From contig CM035314.1 in the NCBI GenBank assembly GCA_002900995.3, positions 1,535,372-1,599,371 on the forward strand: 64,000 bases of DNA, in the 5' to 3' direction. This DNA comes from Ganoderma boninense (lineage: Eukaryota; Basidiomycota; Agaricomycetes; Polyporales; Polyporaceae). Shown one piece after another: positions 1-12,212 of this stretch; position 1 is the first letter of the stretch, and every line of letters begins with the position of its first letter. Made by a program: the position numbers and the translations under genes. The notes below the pieces were generated by a model that was not told the DNA's origin, did no database searches, and saw nothing but the letters and a program-made list of their open reading frames with translations.

Positions 1-334
1 ATATAGTGGATCTAAAATGCACGCATATGAGGACCGAGCGGAAGCCGTGTACATCCAACTGCTGGCCACACCTTCTCACAGTTCTTGTCGGCAACGATGG
101 GACCCTCTGTCGCACGAGTATCCGCACCCAAAATGATCCCGTCCTTAAATAAGCACCCTACGATCGTTGTACCGGTGCTGGTGGCCTTGGGGAGTGGAAT
201 ACCGCGATCGGTCAAGAAGGTATTCCTGAACGCACATGCGTTAGTGGATGTCAGGTGCTTCGGCGGAATAGAGCGTACCTGACTTCATTTGTGAAGTCAA
301 ACCCCGCGCCAGAGTACACAGATGCCGCTGCCAT
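1..334 (-). CDS. PUP1: Proteasome subunit beta type-2 (beta2/PUP1), 5' part, runs off the window
   Basis: This gene encodes the trypsin-like catalytic beta2 subunit of the 20S proteasome core. Three exons can be read: 334-279, 225-72 and 11-1, with GT...AG introns between them; the gene continues beyond base 1. The start ATG at 334-332 opens a short propeptide. The next exon carries the processing site, with the catalytic Thr1 in GTTIVG, then Asp17 and Arg19 in GADTRA, the classic beta-subunit active-site context. Exon 3 restores the expected CEK-IHYI join. The sequence is very close to the known fungal beta2 consensus, so identity is secure. It is transcribed away from the BAR gene and is separated from it by about 260 bases. 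Confidence 0.93.
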
Positions 335-596
335 GATGTGTGGGGCTATGAGGGGGGATGGAGGAGATACGAGGAAGAAAGAGGGAGGAGAGCAAGTATG
401 AGGAGGGTTACGCGTCGCGCCTCTGCGAGCAAGCACGCGCGTCGAGGCAGGACCCCGGAGACAGCGAGCGCGCTGAGAGTCTGGGCTCGCTTCGATAACG
501 GCCTTGTCTGGGACCAGTACGCAGCTGCACAGCGTTCTCCATCTCTTCGTCTTGCTCCCTCTCTTCTCCTCATCTCATTCTCCTATTACTCTCGCT

Positions 597-1922
597 ATGG
601 ACGGCTGGTCAAAGCTCCAATCTGGTCTCGCTGGCCTCAACCTCGGCCAGTCTGCCAACAAGTTTGCCAAGGGTTTCCAATCGAGTGTCCAGGCTACCAA
701 GGAGCGTCTCGGTCAGGTTGCCCCAGAGGAGATCACTGAACTCCCTCAGGGTACGTCGTGAGCTCCGTCGGAGTGCCCGGAATGTGACCTTCTCACGAAT
801 GCCCTCGTCCACATACAGAATACAAGGACCTTGAGGCTCGCGTCGACAGTCTGCGGGCCGTTCATGTCGCTCTCCTCAAGTGCGATCCTCGGGTTCACGT
901 CAGTGTTCTGCTCTAACCTTCACCCTCGTCCGTCCCAACATAGGGTTACCCGTGTCTACGAGAGTGAGACGTACGACTACCCCACCCAAATCCAAGAATC
1001 GCTCACCGAGTTCGGCACGACTATCGGCACCGGCATCACCAACTTCGCCGCCGCCAACCTCAAGGGCACCAATCTCCCCACACCCGCACCCGTCTCCCCT
1101 GCCGCCCCTCAGCACAAGACCCTGCCCCATGCTATCGGCCGTGCTGCGACCACCGCTGCCCTCGCTGTGCATTCGACGTCTGCGGCGGGCGAGGACAAGC
1201 TGGGCAAGGCGCTCGGGGTGTACGCCGGGTCATGGGAGAAGATCGCTGATGCGCGCGTGGAGCAGGACAATGCTATTAGGGAACGGTTCCTTCAGCCATG
1301 GCAGACGACGCTGTCGACGAGCATCGCCGTCGCGATGAAGGCTCGCCAGGCGGTCAGGGTCAGCCGGCTCGAGCTCGACGCCGCAAAGCAGACGTGAGTA
1401 CACATCCCAGGCGTAACGGAGACAGGCGTGTAGCGGCTACTCACACTTGATGCTCATTTGCTTGCTTCGCGTCAGCTTGAAGAACTCTAGCCAGACGAAG
1501 CAGGAGGCTGCCCGGTTGGAGGTCGAGAACGCGGAGGACGACCTCGTCCAGAAGACGGAGGTCGCGATCACTCTAATGAAGACCGTGCTCGAAAACGTGC
1601 GTGCGACAACGTACATTCCCTTGTTCTCTGCTTAGTGAATTCCAATATAGCCGGAACCCCTAAAGAACCTGAACGAACTTGCGAAGGCTCAGGTCAGTTA
1701 ATTTCTTACCTCAGCTGCCTTGTCGAAGATTCACCGACGTGCCCTGTCTCGACAGCTCTTGTTCTTTGCCACTGCTGCCGAGTCTCTTTCTACAGTGCAA
1801 GGCGAGATTGAGGAACTCAGCGTTGCCGCAGAGGGTGAATACCGGTACGTTGTTCATTCTTGACTTGCCTGACTTGGGCTTACGCCCTCTTGAAACTCTG
1901 CAGGAAGTCGCGCGATCACTAG
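597..1922 (+). CDS. BAR-domain protein (Gvp36-like), intact seven-exon gene
   Basis: Exons are 597-750, 819-879, 944-1393, 1476-1596, 1651-1692, 1756-1844 and 1904-1922. They splice in frame to about 311 residues, ending RKSRDH. The protein is largely helical with heptad-like charged stretches. It begins MDGWSKLQSGLAG and contains SWEKIADARVEQD and a long coiled region over exons 3-6. This matches fungal BAR proteins of the Gvp36 group, which bind curved membranes and are linked to Golgi or endocytic traffic. The subfamily assignment is from memory of the family pattern. This copy is probably the functional source of three damaged copies at 19.0, 21.8 and 25.1 kb, because it alone has exon 1 and a clean 3' end. 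Confidence 0.85.
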
Positions 1923-1979
1923 GTCAGCCACTTTGCACTTAGTGTGATGGACGCTTCCCACTTCCAGGCTATCCCTCTT

Positions 1980-2273
1980 TTTCGAAGATACACCATCTCC
2001 TGCTTGACTGTGCGAACGTTCATCGCTGATCTAGGCTCTTCCCAGGGCTGGATGTTGACACCTTATGATCTGTATTGTAGTGCAATCACTGTTTATGATA
2101 TCCTGTGCGTATGCCACTGGGGTGGCCACAAGTATATCCTGCATTCGGACGTTAACGATGTCCGACGACTCGACACTATGCAGACTAAGCTACTAGAAGA
2201 TACAAATTCGTTGTGCTCCACAAGCATTCTCACATTTCGTGAAGGCAATAGATAGACAGGCAAGGGGCTTTTC
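1980..2273. repeat. BAR 3' flank / spacer, copy 1 of 5
   Basis: This spacer between the BAR stop and the 3' end of family member A contains a recognisable core at about 2067-2105, beginning GATCTGTATTGTAGTGCAAT. Related cores occur near 19808, 22067, 26461 and 30254, each time between a BAR remnant (or its expected place) and the 3' end of another family member. It marks one edge of the duplicated module. No coding function is apparent. Confidence 0.7.
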
Positions 2274-4004
2274 CTACTGCAGAGCCCCTCTGGATCGTAT
2301 CTCCTCTTCCTCCAGCTGTGCTTGCGTAGACCAACGAAGAGGCGCTTCGTCTCCCGTCGCCCGAGCCAACAGTGCTTCTCTAACCTCCTCAAATCGCTTC
2401 CCCAACTTCTGCGCGTGGGCTGTCAACTTCGATAAGAAAATCTGGTAGCGGTCGATGCCGTGACGGCCAGACCCTATATCAAACGGATCGGTCTGGTTGT
2501 TATGGTCGGCGACGTAGCACCACTGTAGGAGTATCATATTAGTATGGGCAGGCATGCGAGAATACAACGAGGGATATATCGAAAAAAAGCACCTTATTCG
2601 TGCTAGAAACCCAAGCTTGGGACAGGTATCCCTTGTCACCACACGTAACAAGACCGAAGACGGGGAAGTCTTCGATTCCTAGGCGTGCCAAGTACCAAGC
2701 CGCGCTCACGATGGCAATTCTGTGAGTGTTTCTCGTAGAGACTGGGGGGAAGTCCGAGTCGTAACTGTTATCTGTAGCTTTGTTGTTGACGTCGGCCTGA
2801 GTCCGATCATTAATCAACAACAGAGGGAGCTGTACTTGTATAGTATCGCTTTCGAAAGGCTGTGAATCTGAGGGTTTAAAAAATGTCAAGTTTCGCAGGA
2901 TTTCGGCGGCATTTCTGGGAAGCTTCACAGCAGACACTGGGATAGTCACAACCACCGCGCCGACCGCAGAGAAACAACCTGGATAGCAGCGTATACGTGT
3001 CTCGTATGCGGCCTCCACCGTGGATTCAGTCTCCATGGTCCTGCGAAGGGATTCGACATTTTGCGTCGACGCTTCATCCCATACGTAAGAAACCTCTTGA
3101 CAGGATTCCTGGGAGTTGCCATCATTACGAATGTGTTCGTCGACATCATTGAGCATATTTAAATGGTCCACGATGACTTCACGAGTGGATTGTACGGCGA
3201 AGGAGGCAGCACCATCTCGAGGTTGGAGCTGGTGGTGGACCCCAAGAGCCCGTATTGTGTTTCCGGTCAAGTCCGTCCTAATAATAGTTGACATTCCGAA
3301 GGCCTTAATGAATGAGCAGGGAGGCAAAACTCACTTGTATGCGATCTTTAAGCCACAGCTTGAGTGTGGCAACTTCAAGAATTCGAAGTACTGACGATGG
3401 ACTAATGACCAACGCGAGTCCAAGGACGCCTCGGATGTGCCCAAGATTCGAACCAACCCCTCCAAGCTTATGCCGCTTCGTGATAGCCCTTCTGGCGATA
3501 CGATCGATGTGTCGCCACCTTCCAAGTGTAAGAGTGTAGTATCCTGAGTGCATAATGATATGTAAGTCGAACCGTGCACCTTTTCGGTAGAGATCCACCC
3601 ACTGAAGCGGCTTGCAATTGCGATAGACTAAATTCCAGATAATTGTCCAGCATGGATTTGTGCGTGTTATAGATTTGACTGCCACTGTTTGGCCCTCGAA
3701 ACACTGGGACACCGAGAACGCGGTGGTCTAGCATCCACGTAGCCATCCCGGGATCGTCGTGCGGGCAATGATCAGTGGTTTCACGTAACAAACTGTAACA
3801 GCATCAGCGCATGACATGGAGAAACAGATACCTGAGCTCACCGGGGCTTCCTGCCCTTCCTCAAATTGGGCGGGTTCTGCCAGAGGAGGCCGTATGCATT
3901 ACTAATTCTGCTCCAAGCCGATTCAGTGGCGTAGCCGATACTGAAAACAAATATGTTGCCCATTGCGGTACATACGCTAGCAATTCTTGAGTAGAAGTTT
4001 TCAT
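2274..4004 (-). CDS. Uncharacterised expanded-family protein, member A (putative PD-(D/E)XK-like fold)
   Basis: This is a multi-exon gene: a short first exon from ATG 4004, an exon carrying YGLLWQNPPN, then a DHRVLGVPVFRG exon, a long central exon (about 3309-2590) and a final exon with CCYVADHNNQTDPFDIG. Shared family motifs, in order, are LTGNTIRAL, a GAVVVTIPVS strand, a VQLPLLLIND strand, SAAWYLARLGIEDFPVFGL and KGYLSQAWVSS, ending in a helical tail. I do not recognise a named domain. The order of strands resembles a PD-(D/E)XK nuclease core, but here the first acidic residue is replaced (SAVGAV) and the second strand reads LLIND, so catalysis is doubtful. The reading frame appears intact across the exons. 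It lies tail-to-tail with the BAR gene. Confidence 0.7.
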
Positions 4005-5131
4005 ACTGAGTGTATGCGAGTCACGAAATTGGGCGAGAGTCGAGGGTGATACCAACTGACGAGCGAAAGGCGAAGTTAAGTATGGCCTGTTTGGGCGCCT
4101 GTTCCGATGAGCCTCGGCGTCGAATTCTGCTGACACATCACCAGCACTGCGTTTTATATAACGCCAAACTCGTGCCTCAAACATGTTTTGGCTCCTCTTA
4201 CATTCATGGCATATGATGTTTCGATCCGCTCTGAGCTGTGAGCGCTCGAGCAGACACCATCCATCATGCATCGTGTCTAGAGCCTGAGGCTACAGAAGCG
4301 CTGGACGTCAGTCTAAACTTTCGGGTGGCACAGGACCGTCACGCCGCTACAGTTGGGAATGACTGCGGCGATGGCTGGGGTAAGCACTACCTGTCTAAGC
4401 TCTGAGTCTCTACACGATGTACACCCCCAGATGCCGCCGGTGCCAGCGGTATGTTTCAAGTGAAATCGCCTTGGTGTCTTGCATGGCACTTCGCTCTTTG
4501 TGCATGCCACAAAGGACTCCAGGAGGACTCCACGAAGAAATCACGTCCTGCAAGAGTGTCGGGATGTACGACGTGCTAGCCTAGGCCACATCCCATGACA
4601 CCGAGTTTTCGGTATGCTATGATCCTCAATATTTCCACCCGCTGACTCGCGCTCACCAGCTGCCACTGAGTGGTGCGCGGAATCCCGCGCGCGCGCGCCC
4701 TCTCATCAATTGATACCTAGGACCATTCCCATTACACTTGAAACCATGCTTGAGCCAGCTGAAACTCGGTGAGAGCCTTTTGTTGGATGGATGCGCCAGA
4801 CAGATGCCGTTTCCCATCAAGGGCCACTGTGCTTCAACCTGAGGCCGCCGAGCCATAGCCCTACTGGTGGCTCGATGCTCGTAGTGCAAACATGATGCAT
4901 GAGCGTCGGCTCTCGGATCACAATTGCATGGGCCTCCACTACATAAAAACCAGTGAACTGTTCCTCTCGGTTCATCATCTGAAGACATTTACTCCCACTG
5001 TACTCTGAAATTGTCCAGCGCCGAGCACAAGTTTCTGTGAGGATCACAGTTTTTCCAGGCTCCGTCATTAACTTCCTACTTACCCGATTAATATAGACAT
5101 CGCACACACCAGTGAATATTCGACAACCATT
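4005..5131. other. Intergenic stretch, nothing recognised
   Basis: Only short, unconvincing reading frames occur on either strand here. A GC-alternating tract lies at about 4685-4700. Base composition becomes more AT-rich to the right, toward the gene starting near 5132. I see no convincing RNA gene or transposon end. Confidence 0.4.
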
Positions 5132-7619
5132 ATGAACTCAAAGACTGGCAGAAGACGACAGACTCATGATAAGGTTCTGTCAGGCGCGGCTGATGATGGT
5201 AACTCAAGCATCAACTCTCGGGGGGAAGATACTAATACCAAGTTGCCAGGACTTGGGGCTCCTCCGTCTGACCAGGCTACTAGTCTACCGCACCCCGAAG
5301 CTTCTGGAACTGGTACCCCAGAAGCCCAGAAAACTACAGGGTGAGTAAGGCTACCTAGGTGTTGTTGGGAGATTGCATCAATGGTATTTCTAATTCCGAT
5401 CAGGATCACTTTGCTAACTCTACTATGTCAGGTGTTCCGCCAACTCAAACAATGTGGATAAAGGCAAAAAAAGGCCGATAACTAAAGAAGAGAGACTCAA
5501 AATTCTGCTAGCCAAGTAAGTCCCACCTCTCCCACAATGCCACGCTGTTTTCGCAGTATATAGATATGAAGCTAATGTTGTTATACTAGTCCCATACCGG
5601 AAAAAACATTTACAAGCTCGGAGTAGGTTACAAAGCGAGAATCTGATGTACATGGTGAGATAGCTACTAAATTATTGCAGGTTGGCCAATGGCAGCGAAA
5701 TGCAACAAGTTCTTCAAGGATGAAAAAATTTCAACACCTCAATTCTACATGGATCGAAGTATCTTGTTCGAACCATTGGACCAAAAATGGCTCATTCACA
5801 GGGAAACTGAGCACGGAAACACTGTCTCTGGAGTGTTAAATAGTCTTTTACAGAGACCACAAACTTGTGCCACTGAGGTGAGGCTCGAAGTGTCTATTTA
5901 TTTACTATGCCCATGCAACTCTGACCTTGATTGTTACAAATAATGGACAATACAGCTCTCAGCCATCTTAAAGAATTTCACTATGAAGGATCCCAATGAC
6001 CTATTCTGCACTACTTCAGCAGTCAATGCTGAATCACAGCCTCTGTTTGAATGCTTTCCAAAAAGTTTACCTCTGCCTCGGGTACTGGACATTGCAAATC
6101 GGGTTGCAGATGAAGTCCAGAAATTGACATCTAGAAAAACACCTCCAACAGAAACAGAGTGGATACGAGTATGGAACATCATCCTAGTGGCTTGTTACCC
6201 AAACTTGATGGATCACAATGACACACTAGAAGGGTTTAGTGAATTGTCAATTAGCGAGGCTCCTGAGCATTCAAATGCTAGTCTCAAACCATGTTTTTGG
6301 TAAGCTTCAAGTTACCATTATCAAAGTCAGGTGCACAGCTTATATGCTGACAACTTTCCACTCTTGGCCTCAAAGGCAGGAGCACTTCATAAACTACTCA
6401 CAGTTCGATTTGCAGCCTATTGTGGCCGACCTATAGCAGAAAGATAAAACAAATACCACCTATGGCCATTCCTATATGCTGGACAATATTTTTGACCCCT
6501 ATTGGCAAGAACTTAGCAAGTTCCATAAAGTGAATTCAAAATCACTTACTGAGGCATACGCCACTGTCTATCGTTGGCATGGGCGTGCATGGCGGCACCT
6601 TGATGATCATAAGAAGGAGGCCAAAGAAAATGCCCTGGATTCCAAGTTATCTTATGCACGGTTCCACCATCGCCTAGGAAGTTACCCTCCACATGGACGA
6701 TATGATGGGGCAATCATGATCAATGACCCCAACTTTTTCAATGACCTTGTCCAGGAACTCAAGGACTTGAATAAGAAGGGACAACAATTTTGTGATGATC
6801 CACTTGAAGTTGCGGGACAAAAATTAGATGCATTTGAATGCTGTGTCACTCGAAAAGTGCCTGAGGATGAACTTGAAGGCAAGTCCACCTTGCAAAGATG
6901 TCATAAGTATACTACTCACACTGATACCATGACCACTGACCACAGAAGCAGGAAAGAACTCAAGGGAGTTCCTGATCCCCCTCTTGATGATTGAACACAA
7001 GAGGAAGGATACAGATGAGACAAATCGACCAGCCGAGTATGCTGGAAAGAACCAGCAGCTCATGTATACCACAAGTGCTGGACGCTTCCTTTTAGAAATG
7101 GGAATTGTCAAGCACCCTATCTTCGGATTGACAACCGCAGGCCCCCGGGCATCTTTCTCTGTTGTTTGGTACACCTTTCTGGAGGTATGTTTGATCATTG
7201 GGATTTCTATAAAACAACAAGTAGTAATATTGAATTTCCATGACAGACATCTGAGTGGGGAAAGTTACCAATTCCTCATGTTACTCGGGCTGAAAGCAAG
7301 GTGGATGCCCTTTGTTTTGATTTGGAGAAGAAGGAAGACACTGTGCGCTTTATTATGTGGCTGTTCAACATTGGTAAATCCAGCAAAGCCCTGTGGAAGG
7401 AGTACATGAAAAGGAGAGCAGAAATCATCAACAAGCTGGCTGCTCCCAATCTCAACAATGACTCCAATCCCACCATTGATCAGGACAAAAACAAGCCCAC
7501 TTGTCGCCCCTGGACAGTTTATACACAGCGTGAAGCGTTGGACATCTTGAACAGGGAGAGTGAGGACAAACCATCAACTCATATAGATCTAGAGGAGGAG
7601 CCGGAAGAGGATAATTCCT
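5132..7619 (+). CDS. AT-rich orphan gene with PD-(D/E)XK nuclease-like motifs; frame partly interrupted
   Basis: The gene starts MNSKTGRRRQTHDK and ends in an acidic tail, EEEPEEDNS. Introns are visible, for example a donor at 5341 joined to an acceptor near 5430. The core reads RYDGAIMI (about 6695-6718), then IPLLMIEHKRKD (Glu at 6993-6995, Lys at 6999-7001), then TSAGRFLLEMGIVKHPIFGLTT (about 7075-7140). A D...E-x-K arrangement followed by a helix and strand is the pattern of PD-(D/E)XK nucleases. The same strand-helix-strand order appears in members A-F of the neighbouring family, suggesting distant homology (inference). I cannot join all exons in one frame: breaks occur near 5690, 6300-6460 and 6900-6970, so it may be a decayed gene or need different splice sites. 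It is clearly more AT-rich than its neighbours. Confidence 0.5.
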
Positions 7620-8224
7620 AGGATACAGATAGGATGAGGTTGAGGAGTACAGGATACACTTGTGGCGGTCATGGGACTCGCGCGTCATGTGTCCCGTCAC
7701 TCACTGAGCGCAATACTAAAAGTCAGATGCTGTATGTAGTATTCCTTTGCTCACCTAACCACCGTGGAGACGACTTTAGAGTGATCGCGGTCGGCTTCTA
7801 AGCGTCCGAGAGGCGGCCCACTGGGCTCCGAGTCGATGAAGGCTTACAAGCTACATGATTTGAAGGTCTCGCAATTAATGTGGGAAGGGACGGGTAGAAT
7901 CTGCACTCACCCCATGGTCTACGCTTTCACCACCACCGCATGCTACGCGGCAGTTGGGAAGTCGGATGGGACTAGTGCTAGTGTTCCAGGCGAGGACGAG
8001 CTTCAGTACCACCAGAGGGAGGCGCCTAATGGGAACTCCAGAGCCGAGAAAGATTAGATAACAGGGAGGACAGACGATGGATGGCGATTCTCGGGATGAT
8101 TGGATGGCTTGTGACTCGTCTTCAATAACTTTATTTACCGTAAAGCTGCATGCTGCATCGATTAATCTTTCTCCGCCTCCCTTCTCGTCCCTCTCGACGC
8201 CTCCTGCACTCGACTCTACGCGCC
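7620..8224. other. Intergenic region upstream of valyl-tRNA synthetase
   Basis: No gene is supported in this stretch. A pyrimidine-rich tract immediately before 8225 is typical of a fungal promoter/5' leader for the synthetase gene. Confidence 0.4.
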
Positions 8225-11200
8225 ATGTCTGAATCGTCTGCACAGGCGACTCCTTCCGGGAACTCCACCCCCGCAGAGGGTGGTGCTGTTCCCCTCACCA
8301 AGAGCGCAGGTGAGTACGGGTGGACTCGTCCTCGCACGCTCCGTACTGAGCCTGATCACGCGTGCAGAGAAGAAACTAGCCAAGAAGAAGGAAAACGAGG
8401 CCCGCCTTGCTCTCAAAGCAGCCAAGGCCGCGAAGGCTGCCGCAACGGCGCCCGCTGGAGAGTCCAAAAAGGCCAAGAAGGAGAAGGAGGTCAAGGAGGA
8501 GGAGCCACACTTCGTGAATACCACGTCTAAGGGCGAGAAGAAAGGTGCGCTGCTATGATTTCTTGTGTAGAACCTGTAACGATGACTGGCGACGCGCACT
8601 GCCAGATTTGTCGCAACCTATGTCCAGCGGGTACAATCCCATCGCCGTCGAGGCCGCGTGGTACGATTGGTGGGATGCCCAAGGCTTCTTCGGCCCACAG
8701 CTCACTCTGGACGGGCAGATCAAGCCCGAGGGCATCTTTGTCATTCCCTCTCCTCCGCCCAATGTCACCGGTTCACTACACATTGGCCACGCCCTCACTG
8801 TAGCGATCCAAGACTGCCTTGTCCGGTGGAATCGAATGCTGGGGAAGACAACGCTGTTCGTTCCTGGCTTCGATCATGCTGGTATCTCGACGCAGTCCGT
8901 GGTCGAGAAGCGATTGTACAAGACGGGCAAAACGAGACACGATCTTGGTCGGGAAGCCTTTGTCGAGAAGGTATGGGAGTGGAAGGAGGAGTAAGTCTTA
9001 TTCATTCCGCATTTACATTAGTACCTCAATAAGCCATCTCAAGCTACCAGGCTCGGATTACGAACCAGCTGAGGAGATTGGGAGGAAGCTATGACTGGGA
9101 TCGCGTTGCATTCACGATGAACGAGGTAGGCCGCCATCCCAACAGCATGACCGTTGTATTCACAACGCCCCTAGAGCCTATCAAAAGCTGTTATTGAGAC
9201 TTTTTGCCGTCTGCACGAGGAGGGTATCCTCTACCGTGCCAACCGCCTCGTCAACTGGTGCGTGAGACTCAACACAACACTGTCCAATTTAGAAGTAAGT
9301 CATGGCCCATTTCCCCCTTCTTGACCTTTTTCTCACTTCTCTCTCAGGTTGAGCAAAAACAACTCGAGGGCCGGACCCTTCTGAACGTACCCGGGTATGA
9401 CATCAAAGAGAAGTTCGAATTTGGTGTCATCACTTCGTTCGCATACCCGATAGAAGGCTCGGATGAAAGGATAATTGTCGCGACGACGCGTCCGGAGACC
9501 ATGCTTGGAGATACCGCAATCGCTGTCCACCCCGAAGACACCCGATACAAGCATCTTCACGGCAAGTTCGCGAAGCACCCATTCGTTGACCGCCGTATAC
9601 CTATCATCACCGATGACATCGTTGTGGACATGGCATTCGGGACCGGAGCGGTGAAGATCACCCCTGCCCATGACCCGAACGATTACGAGGTTGGGCAGCG
9701 GCACGGGCTCGAGTTCATCAACATCTTGAACGATGACGGGACATTCAACGAGAACGCAGGCGAGCGGTTCCGAGGCGTCAAGCGTTTCCATGCGCGTGTT
9801 CAGGTCGTGCAGGCGTTGAAGGACGCGGGCTTGTACATCGAGACGAAGGATAACCCCATGCAAATCCCGATCTGTAGCAAGTCTGGGGATATCATAGAGC
9901 CCATTCTGAAGCCGCAATGGTGGGTGGACTGCAAGCCGCTTGCTGAGAAGGCTCTCGAGGTGAGCGACTTTCTCGTGATGCGTGTGCTTACCAATACTCA
10001 TAAAGAATAGCGGACGAGGGCGGGCGATCTGTTCATACAGCCGAAGTCATCTGAATCGGAATGGTACCGCTGGCTAGAAGGCATCCAGGACTGGTGTATC
10101 TCTCGTCAGCTCTGGTGGGGCCACAGGTGTCCGGCATACTTTGTCAATATCGAGGGCCGGGAGCAGGATGTAAGCACATTTGCATTGACCGCTTGACCGC
10201 TTTCGGCTCAATAAGAGTTTGTAGCGCAACGACGGCAAGAACTGGGTCGTAGGACGGACGCTCGAGGAGGCGACGGCGAACGCGAAGAAGTTCGCAGGGG
10301 ATGCGAAATTCACCCTTGATCAGGATGAAGACGTTCTCGACACATGGTTCTCGTCCGGCCTCTGGCCATGGTCGATCATGGGCTGGCCCGAGAAGACGAG
10401 CGACTTGGACAAGTTCTACCCATCATCGCTCCTCGAGACTGGCTGGGACATTCTGTTCTTCTGGGTCGCGCGCATGGTCTTGCTCGGCGTCCACCTCACC
10501 GGTAAGGTACCGTTCTCGGAGGTCTATTGCCACGCGATGATCCGCGACGCGCATGGGCGGAAGATGTCAAAGTCGCTCGGGAACGTGATCGACCCGCTGG
10601 ACGTCATCCAGGGGCTCGACCTCGAGTCCCTCCATCAGAAGCTGCATGAGGGTAATCTCGATGAGCGCGAGATCGCAAAAGCGAAGGCAGGCCAGAAGAA
10701 GGACTTCCCGAAGGGCATCCCGCAGTGCGGAACCGACGCGCTGCGATTCGCCCTGTGCGCGTACTCTGGCGGCGGGCGCGACATCAACCTCGAGATCCTG
10801 CGTGTTGAAGGTTACCGCAAGTTCTGCAACAAGATCTTCAACGCGACCAAGTTCGCGATGCTGAAGCTAGATGACAAGTTCTTGCCGGAGCCAACCGCCA
10901 AGGTTAGTACGAGCTTAAGCTCCCGGGAATGATATGATAGTGGATGTCATGGCTGACGACCGCGATATGATAGCCCACAGGGAATGAGAGTCTGGTCGAG
11001 AAGTGGATTTTGCACAAACTCAACCTCGCTGCAGAAGAGATCAACAAGCAGCTCGCCGAACGCAACTTCATGAACGCGACTGGCGCGGCGTACAACTTCT
11101 GGTTGTACGAGCTATGTGACGTCTACATCGTGAGTCCCTCGTCTTACTTGATCGTTGGAATCTTGACAAATCTTGTTTCCAGGAAGCGATGAAACCCATG

Positions 11201-12148
11201 ACGGATGAGTCGGCGTCGGAGACCACGCGCAAGTCAGCACAGCAGACGCTGTACACCTGCTTGGACCACGGCCTTCGTCTCTTGCACCCCTTCATGCCGT
11301 TCGTCACGGAGGAGCTATGGCAGCGTCTGCCCCGTCGCCCGAATGACCCTACGCCGTCGATCATGCTTGCCAAGTACCCAATCTTCGTACGTGTCCCTTG
11401 CCGTCCAGTGCAGTGCCCCGATGCTGACAACGCCTGACTGCGAAACTCCAGGACAAGGCTTATGAGTTCACGAAGGCGGAGCGCGACTTCGATCTCGTCT
11501 TCTCCGCCGTCAAGTCTGCGCGCGCACTCGGCTCATCCTACAACATCCTCCAGAACCTCCACGGTGAGTGGACCGAGATTTTCTTTTCTTTACGTTCCAT
11601 CCTGCTAACGCCTCGTCGTCTAGTGTATGTCCGTGCGGAGAACCAGGCGGAGGCGCAGCTGTTCCAGTCTCAGGTCCCAACGTTCCTCGCACTCACGAAG
11701 AACCTGAAGTCGCTTGAGGTCGTCCGTGACATCAAGGGCGTCCCTGAAGGCTGTGGATCCGAGCTCCTCACGCCGACGATCTTCGTCCATGTTCTCGTCC
11801 GGGTAAGTCTCGAGCAGTGGTCACGATGTGGTACTCTTGCGGGCTTGCTGATATGTGTATTTCGTGATCGCGTTTCAGGGCCAGGTCGACCTCGACGGGG
11901 AGATCAACAAATGCGAGAAGAAGCTGGCGATCACGAAGATGAACCTGTCCAAGATCGAGAAGTTCGAGTCTCAGGCGGACTACGAGACCACTGTCCCTGA
12001 GAATGTCCGCTTGGCCAACGATGAGAAGGTGAGTCAAATCAGGCTCGTGTCCTCGCGCGTTGCTGATTCGTTTCTGCAGAGGAAAACGTACGAGGCTGAT
12101 ATCAAGCTGCTCGAGCATTCGATAGATATGTTTGCGAGAATGAAATGA
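8225..12148 (+). CDS. VAS1: Valyl-tRNA synthetase
   Basis: This enzyme charges tRNA-Val with valine, in cytosol and, in fungi, usually also mitochondria. The gene has about a dozen exons. The start [10 protein letters not shown] is followed by a lysine/alanine-rich N-terminal extension typical of fungal ValRS. The class I signature HIGH lies at about 8779-8790 ([12 protein letters not shown]) and KMSKS at about 10561-10575. The CP1 editing domain includes [13 protein letters not shown] and [32 protein letters not shown] and [15 protein letters not shown] are also present. The C-terminal anticodon-binding domain and a terminal coiled coil ([23 protein letters not shown]) end at MFARMK. All elements are in order and no lesion was seen. 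No alternative mitochondrial start was resolved. Confidence 0.95.
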
Positions 12149-12212
12149 TTCGAATACCTTTGGCGTAGAATCCAACAGTATAATCTAAACCCATTCCCAT
12201 CTCGAACTGCAT

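Noticed and set aside
4680..4700. GC-alternating tract as a regulatory or Z-DNA site
   Set aside because: It is short, isolated and not near a supported start; similar tracts (for example 12828-12841) occur inside coding sequence.
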